64,000 bases of DNA from Cryoendolithus antarcticus. Its lineage: Eukaryota; Ascomycota; Dothideomycetes; Cladosporiales; Cladosporiaceae. Location of the stretch: contig NAJO01000017.1 of the NCBI GenBank assembly GCA_002077065.1, positions 806,001 through 870,000 of the forward strand, written 5' to 3'. The notes beneath the pieces are model-generated. The model did no database searches, had not been told where the DNA came from, and saw only the letters and a program-made list of their open reading frames with translations. This document shows positions 10,593 to 20,740 of the stretch, in pieces. A program made the position numbers and the translations under genes. Each line of letters opens with the position of its first letter. The stretch's first letter is position 1.

Positions 10593-11968
10593 CTAGTTGT
10601 ACTGCGCATAAGCCGCCGTGCTATTGAACTTCATTCCTCCCCTAATGACCTTCTCCACCGCGCTCAAGAAGTCCTTCTCACTTGCAACCTTCCTCCTTGC
10701 GCGAATGGCGAACATGCCCGCCTCTGTAGCCACACTTCTCAGCTCTGCACCCGTGCTGTTGGGACATAATCTCGAGATGAGCTCCCACCGAATGTCTCGC
10801 TCGACGCTCATGCTCTTGGCGTGAATCCTTAGGATGTTTGCCCGTCCTTCCATGTCTGGTAACGAGAACTCGATCTTCCTGTCGATACGTCCCGGTCGCA
10901 TGAGTGCCGGGTCGAGGGTAGATGGCCTGTTTGTAGCGAACATGACTTTGATGTTTCCTCTGCTGTCGAAGCCGTCGAGTTGTGTGATGAGTTCCAGCAT
11001 AGTGCGCTGCACTTCGTTGTCGCCTCCCGCTCCATCGTCGAAGCGCGCGCCACCTACTGCATCAATCTCGTCGAAGAAGATGATACAGGCTTTCTTCGTC
11101 CGTGCCATCTCGAAGAGCTCTCGCACCATGCGCGCACCTTCGCCGACATATTTCTGTACCAATTCAGAGCCGATGACTCGGATGAATGTGGCGTCTGTCC
11201 TGTTCGCCACAGCTCTTGCGCACAGCGTCTTGCCCGTTCCTGGTGGTCCATACAGCAGCGCGCCCTTGGGCGGATCTATGCCGAGATGTACGAACCGCTC
11301 TGGCGAAAGCAACGGCATCTCAACAACCTCCCTCAACTTCTCAATCTGATCCTTGCAACCCCCCACATCCCCATAAGTAACATCCGGCTTATCCTCCACC
11401 GTCATCATAGTAACACTCGGATCGATCTTGGGCGGTAGCGGCAGCATAATCTGATACTTGGTTCGATCCACACCGACCCTCATTCCCTCCTCAATGTCCG
11501 TCGGGCTGACCCGCTCGCCCAGGTTGACGACAAACTTCGCGATCTGCTTGACATTGATAATGTACTTGCTCTTCTCGTGGTCCTTCTCGTCCTGGATGAT
11601 TTTCGTGCATCGCGCGACTTGCAGCGGTTGCTCTTCGGACATGCGTTGGCGGTCGGCGGCGACATCCCAGAGATGGGGTGGTGCGAGGCCGGTGTCGGAC
11701 TCTTTGACGCCGATCTTCTCGTTTACTGAGGTTTGTTTGTCTTTGATCTTCTTCTCGAGGTCTTTGAGGGCTGTGGCGTAGGGGGCGAGGTTGTAGGTTT
11801 TGAGGACTTGGATGTCCCTGATGCTGGGTTAGCTTGCTGTGATTAGCATGGCGGAGGTGATCAAGGCACGTACTCATTTGTCAGGGGTGTGATCTTCTTC
11901 TCGTCTGGCTCATCGTCGGCGAACTTCTTCTGGTACTTCTCCCAGTTCTGGCCAGTTGCGGAAGGCAT
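10593..11968 (-). CDS. RPT1: 26S proteasome regulatory subunit 7, AAA ATPase Rpt1
   Basis: Rpt1 is one of six AAA ATPases in the base of the 19S particle, which unfolds substrates and opens the 20S gate. Exon 1 (11874-11968, starting [15 protein letters not shown]) joins exon 2 (10593-11817) across a 56-nt intron, giving 439 residues, the usual length. An amino coiled coil ([18 protein letters not shown]) is followed by the OB region and one AAA module: Walker A GPPGTGKT at 222-229, Walker B IIFFDEID with DEID at 281-284, the pore loop KYVGEG, and a second region with [17 protein letters not shown] containing the arginine fingers. [21 protein letters not shown] is Rpt1-like. Divergent from CCT4. 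Confidence is high. Confidence 0.97.
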
Positions 11969-12381
11969 CGCGGCCACGCCTCACTGTTTGCGCCCTCTGT
12001 GGGATGTCGATGAATGCCTATGTGGAGTTGTTGGATGGGATAGGAGGTATGGGGAGATCGCAGGCAGCAGTGAGATCGCGGTGGCTATGAGCGGAGGGCG
12101 AGTGGGTGGCGACGTGGGTATATGGCGGTGATGGGGTATGGCAGTGAGTATACACGCGATCGAGCTGCAGGCGGCGGAGGTGACGAGCGATGCGTGCATA
12201 TCCGGCCCAAAGTTTGGCCGGCGCCGAAGCTCGAGAAATCGCGTCTCGCGTCAAGATAGCTAAGTAATGAAAAGTGTACGGGGACGCATACAAGACTGCA
12301 GCTACATACCATCGTGAACGCCGCCCTAAACAATTCTGATCTGAACACAGCATCTGGGTCGCTCATACAACATACACAATC
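11969..12381. promoter_or_regulatory. Divergent promoter region between RPT1 and CCT4
   Basis: 413 bp separate the start codons of a proteasome and a chaperonin subunit, both protein-quality-control genes. The CCT4 side holds a CA-rich leader (catacaacatacacaatc) just before the ATG. No certain binding site was identified. A GGTGGCGAC at 12105-12113 only partly matches the proteasome element GGTGGCAAA. Confidence 0.4.
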
Positions 12382-14004
12382 ATGGCGCAAGGTCCCACCG
12401 GCGCAGGCAACAATGCCTTCAAAGACAAGGAAAAGCCACAGGCAGTACGAACAGCCAACATCACAGCCGCAAGAGCCGTTGCAGATGCCATAAGAACCTC
12501 GCTCGGACCGCGAGGAATGGACAAGATGATACAGACTGGCAAGGGCGAGACGATCATCACGAACGACGGTAACACAATGCTGAAAGACATGGCCGTGATG
12601 CACCCAGCAGCAAAGATGTTGGTCGATCTGGCAAACGCACAGGATATTGAAGCTGGAGACGGGACGACGAGTGTGGTGGTGATCTGTGGTTCATTACTCG
12701 GTGCCTCGGAGCGATTGTTGGCAAAGGGCATACACCCCACAATCATCAGCGAGAGCTTCCAGCGAGCAGCCGCAGAGGCTGTCAAAACACTGGAGAAGAT
12801 CTCGATACCGATCAACCTGAACGATCGGGCAACGCTACTCAAAGCCGCCTCCACATCCCTCTCCTCCAAGATCGTGTCACAGGAGCCCAAGCTGGCGCCC
12901 ATGGCAGTGGACGCAGTGATGCGCTCGATCAACCCGACCAACGCACAAAACGTCGACCTCCGCAACATTCGTATCCTGAAGCGGCCCGGCGGCGTCATAG
13001 ACGACAGCGAGATGATCGACGGTGTAGTGCTGAATCAACAAGTGCTGAAGTCCGCCGGTGGACCAACGCGGATAGAGAAGGCGAAGATCGCGCTCATTCA
13101 GTTCCAACTCAGCCCACCGAAACCGGATATGGAGAATCAGATTGTCGTGAATGATTACCGCCAGATGGACAAGATCTTGAAAGAGGAGCGAACCTATCTG
13201 CTAAACATGGTGAAGAAGATCAAGAAGGCGAAGTGCAACGTGCTGCTCATTCAGAAAAGCATCTTGCGGGATGCTGTGAATGACTTGTCTCTGCATTTCT
13301 TGTACAAGCTGGGCATAATGTGTATCAAAGACATCGAGCGGGATGAGGTCGAGTTCCTCTGTAAGTCCACCGGCTGCAAACCGATAGCAGACATCGACTC
13401 CTTCACAGAGGACAAACTCGGATCCGCTGAGCTAGTCGAGGAAACGTCCTCTCTAGGCTCTCGAATCGTCAGAATCACAGGCGTGAAACACAGCGCCCCC
13501 TCCGCTGCTCGCACAGTCTCCATCATCGCCCGCGGCGCCAACCCCCTCATTTTAGACGAGGCAGAGCGCAGTCTCCACGACGCAATGTGCGTTATTCGCT
13601 GCTTGGTCAAGAAACGCGCTCTCCTCCCCGGAGGCGGCGCGCCCGAAATGGCAGTCTCCGCACACCTCAACTCCGTCGCTACAACAGCGAGCTATCCGGA
13701 CAGCATCTGCTGGAAAGCTTTTGCCGACGCTCTCGAAGTCGTGCCTGTCACGCTGGTCGAGAACGCAGGGCTGAACAGCATCAAAGTCGTCACGGAGCTG
13801 AGGGCGAGACATGCGAAGGGCGAGACGAATGTGGGTGTTAGTATCAAGCGGGGTGGTGTAGGTGTTATGGGTGCGGAGGGTAAGGAGGCTGCTGGAGGAG
13901 AGGGCGTGATGCAGCCGTTGCTTGTTAGCACAAGTGCGATCGAGCTGGCGAGCGAGACTGTCAAGATGATATTGAGGATCGACGATATCGCTCTGTCGAG
14001 ATGA
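12382..14004 (+). CDS. CCT4: T-complex protein 1 subunit delta, Cct4
   Basis: CCT/TRiC is the cytosolic group II chaperonin that folds actin, tubulin and many WD40 proteins; Cct4 is one of its eight subunits. The protein has 540 residues with no intron. Family signatures are in order: [19 protein letters not shown], then [12 protein letters not shown], the nucleotide loop GDGTTSVVV (G92-D93-G94-T95-T96-S97), then [14 protein letters not shown], and [15 protein letters not shown] near the carboxyl end. The amino start ([16 protein letters not shown]) is delta-type. A CA-rich 5' leader precedes the ATG. Paralogue choice rests on the delta-like amino region and the mid-domain SAELVEE. Confidence 0.96.
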   Translation: MAQGPTGAGNNAFKDKEKPQAVRTANITAARAVADAIRTSLGPRGMDKMIQTGKGETIITNDGNTMLKDMAVMHPAAKMLVDLANAQDIEAGDGTTSVVVICGSLLGASERLLAKGIHPTIISESFQRAAAEAVKTLEKISIPINLNDRATLLKAASTSLSSKIVSQEPKLAPMAVDAVMRSINPTNAQNVDLRNIRILKRPGGVIDDSEMIDGVVLNQQVLKSAGGPTRIEKAKIALIQFQLSPPKPDMENQIVVNDYRQMDKILKEERTYLLNMVKKIKKAKCNVLLIQKSILRDAVNDLSLHFLYKLGIMCIKDIERDEVEFLCKSTGCKPIADIDSFTEDKLGSAELVEETSSLGSRIVRITGVKHSAPSAARTVSIIARGANPLILDEAERSLHDAMCVIRCLVKKRALLPGGGAPEMAVSAHLNSVATTASYPDSICWKAFADALEVVPVTLVENAGLNSIKVVTELRARHAKGETNVGVSIKRGGVGVMGAEGKEAAGGEGVMQPLLVSTSAIELASETVKMILRIDDIALSR

Positions 14005-14391
14005 TGAGGGTACGGAACATTGAGGCGAGAACGGCATTGTACGAAATTGAGATCGCGAACGCGAGGCCTGACGAAGACGCAACGAAAACTCATCGAATAG
14101 ACCTCAACCATGGCCGGCGCTCAATGAAGTTGCATGCTAGTCTTGGCAGATGGGTCCAGATGCACACATCGGACTTCAAGTCCAGCCGCATATCTGCTCT
14201 GAGGTGGACATCCGGCTGCCCTGCATGTCATGCCGGCAGTAACGCGCTAGCATCATCGTGCGTTATGCTCACAATATATATACACGTAGCATGCCCTGAG
14301 AAGCACAGGCACAATCCTAGGTTCTCACTTGCTTTCCTTTTTGGTAGCCATATGCCAACGTTATATTTGTTGTGACTTTTCGGACATCAAG
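14005..14391. promoter_or_regulatory. Intergenic with TATA-like element
   Basis: 387 bp. An AATATATATAC stretch at about 14273-14283 lies near 110 bp upstream of the next ATG and is a good TATA-box candidate. Nothing else is recognised. Confidence 0.4.
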
Positions 14392-14995
14392 ATGGCGGCG
14401 CAGGATGCGCTCTGTGACACCCTTCGCAAGACGGCGGAAGCGTGGGTGCTAGCTACTCTACCAAAGACACCAGGGACGAATGAAGTAGACTACGATCGCA
14501 TTCTATCACTACTTACACCTGATGCCGAAATCTCATGGTATGTCTCCGCTCCCGTTCCCCAATATTCTCGCCTCTCCACAGCGTTTGGCCACATCGGCCA
14601 ACAAGCCAGCGTGGCTCTGACACCCCAAGCACAGGGGCCACTCCCTGTTCGTCTCTCAAACACCCCCCCTCCGCGGCACAAAGACACCAGACGGCTTCCT
14701 GGAGCACATGAAGTCCATGGCCCCGCGGCTAGGCACATGGCAGATAGCGATCGCAGATATCTGCGTCGACACTGCGAAGCGGAGTGCTGTTGTGCGAGCG
14801 GACTTTGACATGCAGGCTGAAGTCGATGGCGAAGTTGTGAGGAACGAGATCTTGTTCTGGGTGAAGCTTGATGAGAGCGGGACCAAGGTGAAGGCTACTA
14901 CTGAGTTTGTGGATCCGGTTGCCAGTGGGAAGCTGAGGGAGTTGATTATGGCGAAAGCCACGAACGCTGGAGGCGGGGCTGGGCAAGCGTCGTAG
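14392..14995 (+). CDS. NTF2-like (SnoaL-type fold) small protein, uncharacterised
   Basis: Two exons, 14392-14537 and 14635-14995, with a 97-nt phase-2 intron (donor gtatgt, acceptor gcacag), give 168 residues. The splice restores ISW-GHSLFVSQTPPLRG, the pattern of a fungal family of NTF2-like proteins (aromatic-GH-x-x-xVS...PLxG). The order is an amino helix (TLRKTAEAWVLATL), LTPDAEISW, GFLEHMKSMAPRLGTW, then strand-rich ADICVDTAKRSAVVRADFDMQ and EILFWVKLDESG. Family members are either small cyclases/isomerases or catalytically silent binding proteins, and no catalytic residue can be assigned. Without the splice the two halves lie in different frames. Confidence 0.72.
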
Positions 14996-15509
14996 TGATG
15001 TTCTCTGCAGAAGCTGTTCGCCTCATGCTCAGAATTTGGAGATTGTGCAATTAGTTTGTCGAACGACGATTTTGCCACCTTATGAGAGATCCCTCAACCA
15101 TGCGCAGGCACTCAGACCCTCGAAGCAAACGCAGTAGAGGGTTTTGCCGAAGTATGACGTCTTGCACGCGTCCATTTAACCTCCTAGCCTGACTCTCTCG
15201 CTGATGTGGATCAGCTGTCGTGTGTCATGAGCCGACGTGTGCGAGCATTGGCCAAGATCTCAACACCCGCGAAGTATTTCGCTCTTACAGCGCTCGCACA
15301 AACTCTTGGCACCTCCCCTTCATGCTGTGCTGGTATTACCAAGACGCATAGGTACATAGCACCATGAACAGTGCTGCCACGTGTCCCATGATGACCCAGC
15401 CGCCATACGATGTAGGCGAGCTAACATAGTCGAAGGTCACGGGTACGAAAGCCCGGTCCAGGTGCAGCCACATGTTGACGTTGACGGAGCATTTGCAGTC
15501 GCTGTATAT
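14996..15509. other. Intergenic between convergent genes, no gene seen
   Basis: 514 bp of 3' flanks between two genes whose stops face each other. No conserved frame or RNA signature was noticed. Confidence 0.4.
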
Positions 15510-17072
15510 TCAAGCAGCTGACATGATCGGCTCTCCTAGAGCGACGAGGAGCGAGATGAGGCATGCGATGAGGTAGAGTGGCAAGAGCGAGGCGTAGTAA
15601 GCCACATGGACAGCATATTTGACGTCGAACCAGAGTCGATCTCTGCAAAGATGGTTTGCTGGGGCTGCAGGCGAAGCAGTGCGAGGTTTATGAGATGCTG
15701 ATGTATGTCGCTTGAGCTCATGTAGGAATATGACCAGGATCTGGCTGCCAGCATAGCAGGCAAGCGTCAAGGACAAGCAGCTAAAGACCTTCGGCGCAGT
15801 TTGGTAGGTCAGATACGCGCCCGCGATCGATGGTAGTGTGGTCAAAGTGAGGGCCGAAGATATGATAGCGAACAGGTATTGCCACACGCCTATCCTCAGA
15901 TCCTGGCAGATTGTTCTGAGCATGGCATGCTCTTGCTTGTCTCGGCATGGTGTCCCACTGGGCTGCCCGGATACATTGTTATCGCAATGATGCGTGATCT
16001 GATCCAGCCGGATCTGCTTACTTGAATCTCGACTCCAGATCGACACAGGCTGATATCGAGAGGTGTAGACACTCGGTAGAGCTGCCCTTGTCTCTGGGAA
16101 AAGGGAGCCTCGCACCAAAGAAGAGGCTGTGCTCGGATTGTTGTTGGATAGGAGGCAGCCGCTTACAATGACCACGTGCACGACGATCATCCACTTGACG
16201 CCGAACGTAAGAACAAGAGGCGCATCGGCGGATGGAGGAGCGTCCTCGAGATCGAGCCTCGCGTACACAAAGCCGACAATGCAGAAAAGTACGGGATACC
16301 CTACAATCGTCGCCCACTCTGTCTGCGCGTTCAAAAGGTCTAAGAGCTTCTGTGGCTGATGGTCGCGATCGAGGTGGTCGATAGCTTCGGATAACTCGAA
16401 GAGTGGCTCGACCGAGCTGTCATCCGATCCTGAAGGTGGGCAATGTGGTCCGGTGTCACTGCCGATTTGCTGTCTAAGGTTACCGCTTTTGATAGCCAGT
16501 GACAGTCGTACTCTCGAGGTAGAGCTGAAATTGCTGTATTTTCTTGAGCTCAAAACAGAGAAAACATTGATATCCAGTATCGTCTCGGTCAATGCAGATA
16601 TCATCAGGGGACCGGCTGTAGCAATGATGAAGGCCACCCATAGTGCTAGATCGATTATCCTCAGCAGCAATAGCAGTGGGCTGGTGACGAATGACAAGCG
16701 ACCTTGGCCGAGGGTCCAAGTGGGTACGAACAATCGGCGGCGCGGGATCCCCATGCTGAAATTGATCGACGGTAACAGAAATTGGGCAAGCGGAGCCATC
16801 CAGGCTGTCGAATCTCCGCGATCCGATGAGCTACCACCTTCGCAAGTCGCTGCACAGATCTCGTACGGAATAAATACTTGCACTGCGGGCGTCGTTGCGT
16901 TGACAAAGTGCCAATCGCACGCCGAGTATGGAACATCCAGACGGACGTGATGCTGGTCGAACAGGTTACGTGCAGCGTCTACTTTCTCACAGCAAGCGAT
17001 CGTGTCCAGTATGGAGTCGACAGCGCGGAAGAGAAACGCGAAGAGCATAAGCAGAACATAAGGCTTCGGCAT
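15510..17072 (-). CDS. Multipass membrane protein, uncharacterised fungal family
   Basis: A 520-residue protein from the ATG at 17070-17072 (MPKPYVLLMLFAFLF). The frame is open a little further upstream but without ATG, so an extra 5' exon ending at the ttgcag near 17088 is possible. The first hydrophobic stretch looks like a signal sequence or TM1. A probably lumenal region with several Cys follows (ACCEK, ACDWHF, EICAATCEGG). Then come about seven hydrophobic segments: LLLLLRIIDLALWVAFIIA, VGYPVLFCIVGFVYARL, WMIVVHVVIVSGCLL, YLFAIISSALTLTTLPSIAG, LSLTLACYAGSQILVIFL and YYASLLPLYLIACLISLLVA. No transporter signature is seen and I cannot name a function. Plasma-membrane or secretory-pathway location is inference. 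Confidence 0.7.
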   Translation of the reverse strand: MPKPYVLLMLFAFLFRAVDSILDTIACCEKVDAARNLFDQHHVRLDVPYSACDWHFVNATTPAVQVFIPYEICAATCEGGSSSDRGDSTAWMAPLAQFLLPSINFSMGIPRRRLFVPTWTLGQGRLSFVTSPLLLLLRIIDLALWVAFIIATAGPLMISALTETILDINVFSVLSSRKYSNFSSTSRVRLSLAIKSGNLRQQIGSDTGPHCPPSGSDDSSVEPLFELSEAIDHLDRDHQPQKLLDLLNAQTEWATIVGYPVLFCIVGFVYARLDLEDAPPSADAPLVLTFGVKWMIVVHVVIVSGCLLSNNNPSTASSLVRGSLFPETRAALPSVYTSRYQPVSIWSRDSSKQIRLDQITHHCDNNVSGQPSGTPCRDKQEHAMLRTICQDLRIGVWQYLFAIISSALTLTTLPSIAGAYLTYQTAPKVFSCLSLTLACYAGSQILVIFLHELKRHTSASHKPRTASPAAPANHLCRDRLWFDVKYAVHVAYYASLLPLYLIACLISLLVALGEPIMSAA

Positions 17073-17424
17073 TTTCCATTCCTGCAATCGAAGCTAGTAG
17101 TGTGTGCGTACATTGAGTCGCTCGGCGTTGCGAGGCGTGATGTATTTGTACACTGCGCACATCGACTGCGGTCTGCCCTTGTTTTACGGTGAGACGAAGG
17201 TGCTGTTTCAAATTATTGGAGTCGCGCATACTTGCTTATCAGCACCGTTGCCAAGAGTGAAAGGTCAGGATCGCGACGAGGCTGCGCCACAAGCGAGGCA
17301 ACTCAAGCCAAGCTTCGGGCGTGTGTGATGTGACTTGCAGGCTTCCAGTCACCTTCGTATGACCGCGTGGAATCCCGATAGTTCCCTCGTAGAGATCGAT
17401 TCCGGGCGTCGCACAGACCGACTT
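17073..17424. other. Intergenic, 5' region of the membrane-protein gene
   Basis: 352 bp between the start of the membrane-protein gene and the stop of palC, both on the minus strand. It may hide a short first exon of the membrane gene. Nothing else is seen. Confidence 0.3.
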
Positions 17425-18876
17425 TCAGTAGTAGCTGCCACTCGTTGTGCTCCGCCCATACTCATCGGCGGATTCCGGGAACGCGCCGACCGGCTCACTC
17501 CGCGCTGCAGCATAGCCATCCTCGTCACCGCTATCGTCTTCGTCGCCCTTGAAAGCCCGATCATTAGGCTGCACAGGGGCTCGCATCTGCCACAAGGTCG
17601 TTTCATCCATTGTCGGCGGAGTCCAGACCTGCGGTGTGTGATACTCACGTGCACTTGGGAGTTGCCTGAGGAGTGGCTCATAGTCGGGTACGACTTGCAC
17701 GTTGATCGTGCTATTCTCGCGATCCCACTTTGCGTGTAGCATTTCAACGACACGGGCCTCTTCGAGCCTTCCAGCATCTAGGCCCCAGTCAGTGCTGCTT
17801 GTCGATGCAACTTTGCGGTCCTCGCGCTTTTCCTGCCAAGCGTGTCTGAGACCTTTCAAACCTTTGCGCGCGGTCTCCCCTGACGCCAGTGGCGGCAGAC
17901 CGAGCTCAGATCGAGCCCCTGCGATGTATGCAAGTGCTTCACCTGTCTTTGCGGAAAGCTCCGAATTAATTGCCAGAAACCTGATCGCTTTCGCTCGCGC
18001 TGTGCGACGAAGATCGTTCGCAAACCTGACCAGATCTTCGTCCACTTTCACACCGGCACTGCGCGCGAGAAGTGCATGAGCTGCTCCTGCATGCTCAGCA
18101 GCTGCGAGACAAATCCCTGCAAAGAGCCGGGCCCGCACGGGAGGCATCTCAGGCGACTTGAACATCCAGTCGGTGTTGCTCTCATTGCGAACGTCCGCCA
18201 CTGCTGCTGCGTAAGGATCATCTTTCAAGACGACGATGAGAGTGGCCTCGGCGAGTTCCAAAGATGCCAATGCCGATATCGTCGAGGCCTGTACGTCAAC
18301 CAGCGCATCCTTAGCAGCCGAGATAGATGGGACAGTAAGCAAGTATCGATGAACACTGTTTGCTTGCAGCAACTGCTTCATAGCAGCTCCTATTGCGGCA
18401 GTCCGCTGTGCAGCAGAGGGCGAAGACAAGCCATGCAAGGCACGTAGCTCTGAACGCGCCTGTAGGACATATATGTACGCCAGTGAAGACAACACGAACG
18501 CGATCTCGTGGTGCAGACCTGTGACTCGAGGGCGTGGAGGCTCACGCCCTGGCAGTGTGGTGGAGATAGTCGATCGCCATTCCACAGCCAATGGCTTGAC
18601 GACGTCGACTTCGATCTGTTCACCATCTACATCGAGACAGCCAGCGCCAGAGGCCAGCGCGAGAAGGTACGGAACGTATGAAAGTAGTGCATCTTGCACA
18701 ATCGACAGATGCGCAGGCCTGTCTCGCGGAGACAGGCGTTTGTGTTTCTTCAGGGCATCTCTGACAATGCTCCGCTTCGTCGTCGCCGTCAACGGCAGCG
18801 ATGGGTGCGAAGTGCTTGTGACGAAGTCCGAGAGCAGCACTGAGCTTGTTGTGGGTAAAGCGAAAGGAAAGGGCAT
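17425..18876 (-). CDS. palC: pH-response regulator protein PalC (BRO1 domain)
   Basis: PalC is recruited to plasma-membrane signalling sites at alkaline pH and links the arrestin PalF to ESCRT-III (Vps32), leading to PacC processing. The 483-residue single exon starts MPFPFALPTTSSVLLSDF, the standard PalC opening. Next come LPLTATTKRSIVRDALKKHK, a BRO1-type helical region to about residue 300, VEWRSTISTTLPGREPPRPR and HEIAFVLSSLAYIYVLQARSELRAL. GMHYEI-type residues are replaced by GLHHEI. The tail is acidic and Ser-rich (DEDDSGDEDGYAAARSEPVG) and ends SYY. Length and start match the family. It is divergent from erg26 with 298 bp between the start codons. Confidence 0.92.
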   Translation of the reverse strand: MPFPFALPTTSSVLLSDFVTSTSHPSLPLTATTKRSIVRDALKKHKRLSPRDRPAHLSIVQDALLSYVPYLLALASGAGCLDVDGEQIEVDVVKPLAVEWRSTISTTLPGREPPRPRVTGLHHEIAFVLSSLAYIYVLQARSELRALHGLSSPSAAQRTAAIGAAMKQLLQANSVHRYLLTVPSISAAKDALVDVQASTISALASLELAEATLIVVLKDDPYAAAVADVRNESNTDWMFKSPEMPPVRARLFAGICLAAAEHAGAAHALLARSAGVKVDEDLVRFANDLRRTARAKAIRFLAINSELSAKTGEALAYIAGARSELGLPPLASGETARKGLKGLRHAWQEKREDRKVASTSSTDWGLDAGRLEEARVVEMLHAKWDRENSTINVQVVPDYEPLLRQLPSAREYHTPQVWTPPTMDETTLWQMRAPVQPNDRAFKGDEDDSGDEDGYAAARSEPVGAFPESADEYGRSTTSGSYY

Positions 18877-19174
18877 GGTTGTAGAAGGGCACTGGCGCGG
18901 TGGGGTGGCGGAGATGAATGGGGTGGAAGTGAGCCGGACGGACTTTCTGCCGCCATGGTTCGATTTAGTTTGACAGCTTGGCGGTTCAAGTTGTGAAGGT
19001 CGACCTCACCCAATGGTTCATGTAGACAACAGGCATACCTCGTCTATTTGGCTTCATAGTGCGGCGCATACGGCTCCTTTGGTCTCCTCAATAGCCTCTC
19101 CGTAGAGATCACTGGGCGGAAAGCCCTCGGCCTCCAGCTCACACCTCCAATTCGAACCTCCTCATCGCGAAGCC
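18877..19174. promoter_or_regulatory. Divergent promoter region between palC and erg26
   Basis: 298 bp. A CTTGGC (reverse of GCCAAG, a PacC core hexamer) lies at 18977-18982. A GTGGGGTGGC at 18900-18909 matches 8 of 10 bases of the inverted SREBP element ATCACCCCAC. Both are short and could be chance. Confidence 0.35.
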
Positions 19175-20353
19175 ATGGCGGAGAAGCAAGCCCCAGTCCA
19201 GTCGCTAGGCCATGTCGTGGTCACTGGCGGCACAGGTTTCCTCGGTCACAACATCGTCTCCCTCCTCCAGTCTCGTGGCGCCTGCTCGAAGATCACCGCC
19301 CTAGACGTCAGGCCCGCAGCGAAGACCGTCGAGGGGGTTGAGTACGCCTTCGCCGACATCACAGACCCGGAGGCAATGCTCAACCTCTTCCAAAAGATCA
19401 AGCCAGACGCCATTATCCATACTGCTAGCCCGAATGCCCACCACATCGACGAGTTGCTCTACAAGGTGAATGTAGACGGCACGAAAGCTCTTGTCAGAGC
19501 AGCGCAGCAGACGGGAGTGAAGGCATTCGTGTACACGAGCTCGGCAAGCATAATTCACGACACGCGGTCAGACCTCATCAACGCCGACGAGTCCTACCCG
19601 ATCATCATGGGGAAGGATCAACCCCAGTACTACACCACCACAAAAGCCCAAGCCGAACTCCACGTCATTGCCTCAAACCGCACAGCCTCGCATCCCAACT
19701 TCCTCACCTGTGCCATTCGGCCAGCAGCATTGTTCGGCCCAGGTGACGTGCAAGCCCTCCCACCAATGCTGGCATCCTACTACCGCGGCCAGGCGAAGTT
19801 CATGCTCGGCGACAATGAGAACCTCTTCGACTGGACGGAGATCACAAACGTAGCGCATGCACATCATCTGGCTCTTGCTGCTCTCTTGGCAACGTATGAG
19901 CGGCTCGCGAGTGGAAAGACCGTGCCTCTCGATAATGAGAGGGTGGATGGAGAAGCCTTCCTCATCACCAACGACTCACCCGTGTACTTCTTCGACTTTC
20001 CGCGGAAAGCCTACGCTGAGCTTGGAGATCGCACACCCTCTGCATCAGTATGGCACATCAACCACGATCTTGCGTTGACGTTGGCGTTCTTGTTGGAGTG
20101 GATCTTCTGGCTGTTGAAGAGGGGTTCACCGACATTGACGAGACAGCGAGTACAGTATGCTGTGATGACGCGATACTTCTGTATTGACAAAGCGAAGAAG
20201 AGGCTTGGGTATAAGCCGGTGGTTAGTATGGACGAGGGCGTAAAGAGGGCGGTGCGAGACGCGCTGTATAGAGGCATTGTTCCAGGGCAGGACGAAAAGT
20301 ACAAAGGGAACGAAGAGATCTTGAGGTGTGGGATAGCAGGGTCGAAAGTGTAG
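19175..20353 (+). CDS. erg26: Sterol-4-alpha-carboxylate 3-dehydrogenase (decarboxylating), Erg26
   Basis: Erg26 oxidises and decarboxylates the C4-carboxysterol made by Erg25, with NAD+, in the ER; Erg27 then reduces the ketone, removing the two C4 methyls on the way to ergosterol. The 392 residues have no intron. The Rossmann motif TGGTGFLG is at 17-24, and the catalytic pair Y153-x3-K157 lies in YYTTTKAQAE. Other 3-beta-HSD family marks are VNVDGTKALVRAA, FVYTSSASII, IRPAALFGPGD and NLFDWTEITNVAHAHHLA. A carboxyl hydrophobic stretch (LALTLAFLLEWIFWLL) likely anchors it to the ER membrane. The start ATG (GCGAAGCCATGG context) gives the expected length. Confidence 0.93.
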   Translation: MAEKQAPVQSLGHVVVTGGTGFLGHNIVSLLQSRGACSKITALDVRPAAKTVEGVEYAFADITDPEAMLNLFQKIKPDAIIHTASPNAHHIDELLYKVNVDGTKALVRAAQQTGVKAFVYTSSASIIHDTRSDLINADESYPIIMGKDQPQYYTTTKAQAELHVIASNRTASHPNFLTCAIRPAALFGPGDVQALPPMLASYYRGQAKFMLGDNENLFDWTEITNVAHAHHLALAALLATYERLASGKTVPLDNERVDGEAFLITNDSPVYFFDFPRKAYAELGDRTPSASVWHINHDLALTLAFLLEWIFWLLKRGSPTLTRQRVQYAVMTRYFCIDKAKKRLGYKPVVSMDEGVKRAVRDALYRGIVPGQDEKYKGNEEILRCGIAGSKV

Positions 20354-20740
20354 CTTACGATAGAGTATACAGTTGCGAATGTCGTGTACATGGCGTGTGT
20401 CCTTCCCTGTTACGGTTAGCACGCAGCCTCCCGCATCATTCATTCCCACCACTCTTCTAATCAACGATGACCATGTACGCGGCGTTGTTTGGCTAGTGTG
20501 CCGGTTGCACAGTATGTAACGGTAGTGACGGTTTACGGACCAGGGTACCCGATACTACCTAGGTATGAGCGCATTATCTGCTATGCCTCCGTCATGAAGC
20601 AATTGATAGCGCAGTTGACAGCCTTCTGAATCACGTTCTGCTGTAGCACTGCGAATGACTTGAGACCAGTATTACCTGATGGTCCGCCCCGCCTGAACAA
20701 GGGGACTATCTCGCTGGCAGGCGATGCTACCGCTCGCTTC
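20354..20740. other. Intergenic between convergent erg26 and HET gene
   Basis: 387 bp of facing 3' flanks. No gene or repeat was recognised. The shift from housekeeping to more variable gene content begins here. Confidence 0.4.

Noticed and set aside
12105..12113. GGTGGCGAC as a proteasome-associated control element for RPT1
   Set aside because: Two mismatches to GGTGGCAAA, and the element is documented mainly in yeasts.
19145..19170. TTCGAA with flanking CCTCC, resembling a tRNA T-arm
   Set aside because: The flanking bases do not form a T-stem and no A-box or acceptor stem is found; it lies in the erg26 leader.
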